Source of the DNA: Lacisediminimonas profundi
GTDB taxonomy: Bacteria; Pseudomonadota; Gammaproteobacteria; Burkholderiales; Burkholderiaceae_D
DNA: 64,000 bases
NCBI RefSeq assembly: GCF_008831265.1
Contig: NZ_VTTH01000001.1
Location: forward strand, 806,001 to 870,000
Direction: 5' to 3'
How positions within the stretch are numbered: the stretch's first letter is position 1; each line of letters begins with the position of its first letter. Position numbers and translations under genes: made by a program. Of the stretch, positions 62,789-64,000 are shown in pieces. A model generated the notes under the pieces. That model was not told where the DNA came from and made no database searches. It saw only the letters and a program-made list of their open reading frames with translations.

Positions 62789-62998
62789 ATGAGACATCAA
62801 GTTGAGGCGAGTGAATCGGCATTGGTTGCGCCGTCCCTGGCACGGCCTGGAATTGCCACCCTGCAGCCAAAAGGGAGCTGCTGGTATTGCGACCAGGCTG
62901 TGGACAATGTCCGGCGCTTCTGCAGCCCGGCGTGCCGCACTGATTACCTGGAGGAAGAGGAGGGCTATTTCGACCCGCCTCGATCGCCCCAGGCCTGA
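62789..62998 (+). CDS. Small zinc-ribbon protein
   Basis: This 69-residue protein has a single CWYCDQAVDNVRRFCSPACR motif (Cys-x2-Cys, then Cys-x3-Cys) of zinc-ribbon type, followed by an acidic tail (DYLEEEEGYFDPP). The ATG at 62789 has CGGAGGCGAGG before it. An ATG further upstream (62708) is possible but has no ribosome-binding site. It resembles small zinc-ribbon proteins of unknown function. Its neighbours give no clue. Confidence 0.75.
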   Translation: MRHQVEASESALVAPSLARPGIATLQPKGSCWYCDQAVDNVRRFCSPACRTDYLEEEEGYFDPPRSPQA

Positions 62999-63134
62999 TG
63001 CGCGTGGTATCACTCTCTGGCCCCGATTCCTTCTACATCAAGTCCGGGAAAATTGCGATTGTGATACCTCAAGTCACGGCCGGGTCAGCTCGTCACAATC
63101 GGTTACAGCACATGACCAACGACGAGGGGACGAG

Positions 63135-63476
63135 ATGATTGAGCAATTCGATATGCGGCCCAACGGCTACGATCCCGACAACCTGCTCGGTTCCCTGATC
63201 GGGCGCCTCAGGCTGAAAAACGATGCCGCGCTGTCGCGTGCGCTCGAAGTCGCACCGCCTGTGATCAGCAAGATCCGGCACCGGCGCTTGCCGGTCGGCG
63301 CCTCGCTGCTGATCCGGATGCATGAGGTGAGCAACCTGAGCATCGAGGAGTTGCGCGAGCTGATGGGCGATCGCCGCGGCAAATTCCGCATCAGCGACAA
63401 GCAGTTCAAGCCGAAACTCGCAGGCCCGGGCGCACGTGCCGATGCCGGATCGGCGATGGCGGCCCAGCAGGCGTGA
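63135..63476 (+). CDS. Small helix-turn-helix (Cro/CI-like) protein
   Basis: This 113-residue protein has a helical DNA-binding domain at about residues 18-80 (LLGSLIGRLRLKNDAALSRA, PPVISKIRHRRLPVGASLLI, then VSNLSIEELRELMGDRRGKF), reminiscent of XRE/CI regulators, and a basic C-terminal tail. GGGGACGAG precedes the ATG at 63135. The frame is open further upstream but overlaps the zinc-ribbon gene. The target is unknown. Confidence 0.75.
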   Translation: MIEQFDMRPNGYDPDNLLGSLIGRLRLKNDAALSRALEVAPPVISKIRHRRLPVGASLLIRMHEVSNLSIEELRELMGDRRGKFRISDKQFKPKLAGPGARADAGSAMAAQQA

Positions 63477-63555
63477 ACTGCAGGCGGCTTGGCATCACTC
63501 CTGAGCATCACCCCGTCCCGATTTAGAGAGCGGCAATGGTCGATCGACTTCATGG

Positions 63556-63615
63556 CTCCCTCCCCGTGAAAGGGAGGGAGCGTTCGTGGCGTGCACCGGT
63601 CTGCGCTGTCAATCA
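63556..63615 (+). repeat. GGGAGGGAGCGTTC repeat, copy 3, with a hairpin
   Basis: GCTCCCTCC (63556-63564) can pair with GGAGGGAGC (63574-63582), forming a stem around CCGTGAAAG. CGTTCGTGGCGTGCACCGGT and CTGCGCTGTCAA follow, as in copy 2. Confidence 0.7.
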
Positions 63616-63748
63616 AGATGTGGGCAGCGATTTGCCCGCATTGAGCAGTGCGACACGGGGTTTTCTGATGCCTTGTTGTCGATCCGCAAAGTAGAGCTTG
63701 TGCCGTGGACTTAGCATCAAGTCAACATTCTTCGTGCTGGCGGTTATC

Positions 63749-63973
63749 ATGCAATCCAGGCCAGATCTCAGTTCAGACGATGTGATAGACGCGCTGGTCG
63801 CGGCCTTGAGCCATCCGGATTTCGCCCAGACTGACCGCGAGCTCTGTCGGGAGGCGCTGCGAGGACTGGTGCGGCTGGCGCAGGCGGAACAGTTGCTGCG
63901 CATGCAGGTCGATTTCAACCAGATGACCAATCCGCTTGCGCTGCGCGCTGGCGTACGCCGGCCGTCAAGGTAA
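63749..63973 (+). CDS. Short hypothetical protein
   Basis: This 74-residue helical protein starts MQSRPDLSSDDVIDALVAAL and continues SHPDFAQTDRELCREALRGL and VRLAQAEQLLRMQVDFNQM. The start is the ATG at 63749 (GGCGGTTATC before it); the open frame begins at 63698. The GC-rich third positions and the amphipathic pattern suggest a real gene. No family is recognised. Confidence 0.55.
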   Translation: MQSRPDLSSDDVIDALVAALSHPDFAQTDRELCREALRGLVRLAQAEQLLRMQVDFNQMTNPLALRAGVRRPSR

Positions 63974-64000
63974 GGCTCCCTGCCGGGGCGGCGGAGCCGT

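Overview
The window looks like chromosomal DNA of a betaproteobacterium of the order Burkholderiales, most likely Oxalobacteraceae (Herbaspirillum, Noviherbaspirillum or Massilia-like). This is inferred from the high GC content, the strong GC bias at third codon positions, and the gene set: a complete urtABCDE-ureDABCEFG locus, PHA depolymerase, a DUF1841 protein, a large DUF349 protein, a Gcr/SpecificRecomb membrane protein and betaproteobacterial-type ParC/ParE. No rRNA, tRNA, CRISPR array or intact transposase gene was seen. Most of the sequence is ordinary core genome, interrupted by short mobile-looking repeats.

Layout. 1-9.4 kb: end of a DUF962 membrane protein, a VOC protein, then a minus-strand operon running from 8198 down to 877 (allophanate hydrolase AtzF, a nitrate/sulfonate-type ABC transporter, AtzG, AtzE, AtzH/HpxZ and an FCD-type GntR regulator), then a patatin-like lipase. 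9.6-11.7 kb: an MFS transporter and a composite inverted repeat. 11.7-16.1 kb: parC and parE. 16.3-23.0 kb: a leaderless tandem pseudo-receiver protein, a VWA/GNAT/MoxR cluster, the Gcr protein and two small cytochromes c. 23.0-23.7 kb: repeats. 23.7-27.1 kb: DUF1841, nth, rsxB, phaZ. 27.3-31.9 kb: TonB-dependent receptor, DUF2946 protein, ferredoxin-NADP reductase and ferredoxin. 32.3-37.3 kb: Na+/H+ antiporter, hydroxyacid dehydrogenase, ACBP, FKBP, an EI24 protein and a CinA-like protein. 37.4-38.2 kb: second composite repeat. 38.4-42.6 kb: an acyl-CoA catabolic operon and a TetR regulator. 42.9-53.8 kb: urease and urea transporter. 54.2-64 kb: DUF349 protein, divergent iron-type ABC genes around a Fur box, a histone-deacetylase-like enzyme, a candidate structured RNA with two strong terminators, a universal stress protein and small genes.

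How the genes fit together. Two loci scavenge nitrogen from urea-like compounds. The urt/ure locus imports and hydrolyses urea. The atz-type locus imports an unidentified compound and would break it down through carboxylated biuret or dicarboxyurea intermediates. Both are preceded by a -24/-12 sequence of the form TGGCAC-N5-CTGCT, so both look dependent on sigma-54 and nitrogen limitation. The second also carries a GntR-like palindrome over the predicted transcription start.

The most unusual structures are intergenic: a roughly 0.8 kb element with two kinds of arms facing each other (two copies plus one lone arm) whose hairpin shows compensatory base changes; 67-bp palindromes flanking the lone arm; a 13-bp repeat in seven units between urtA and urtB; and short tandem repeats that abut start codons.
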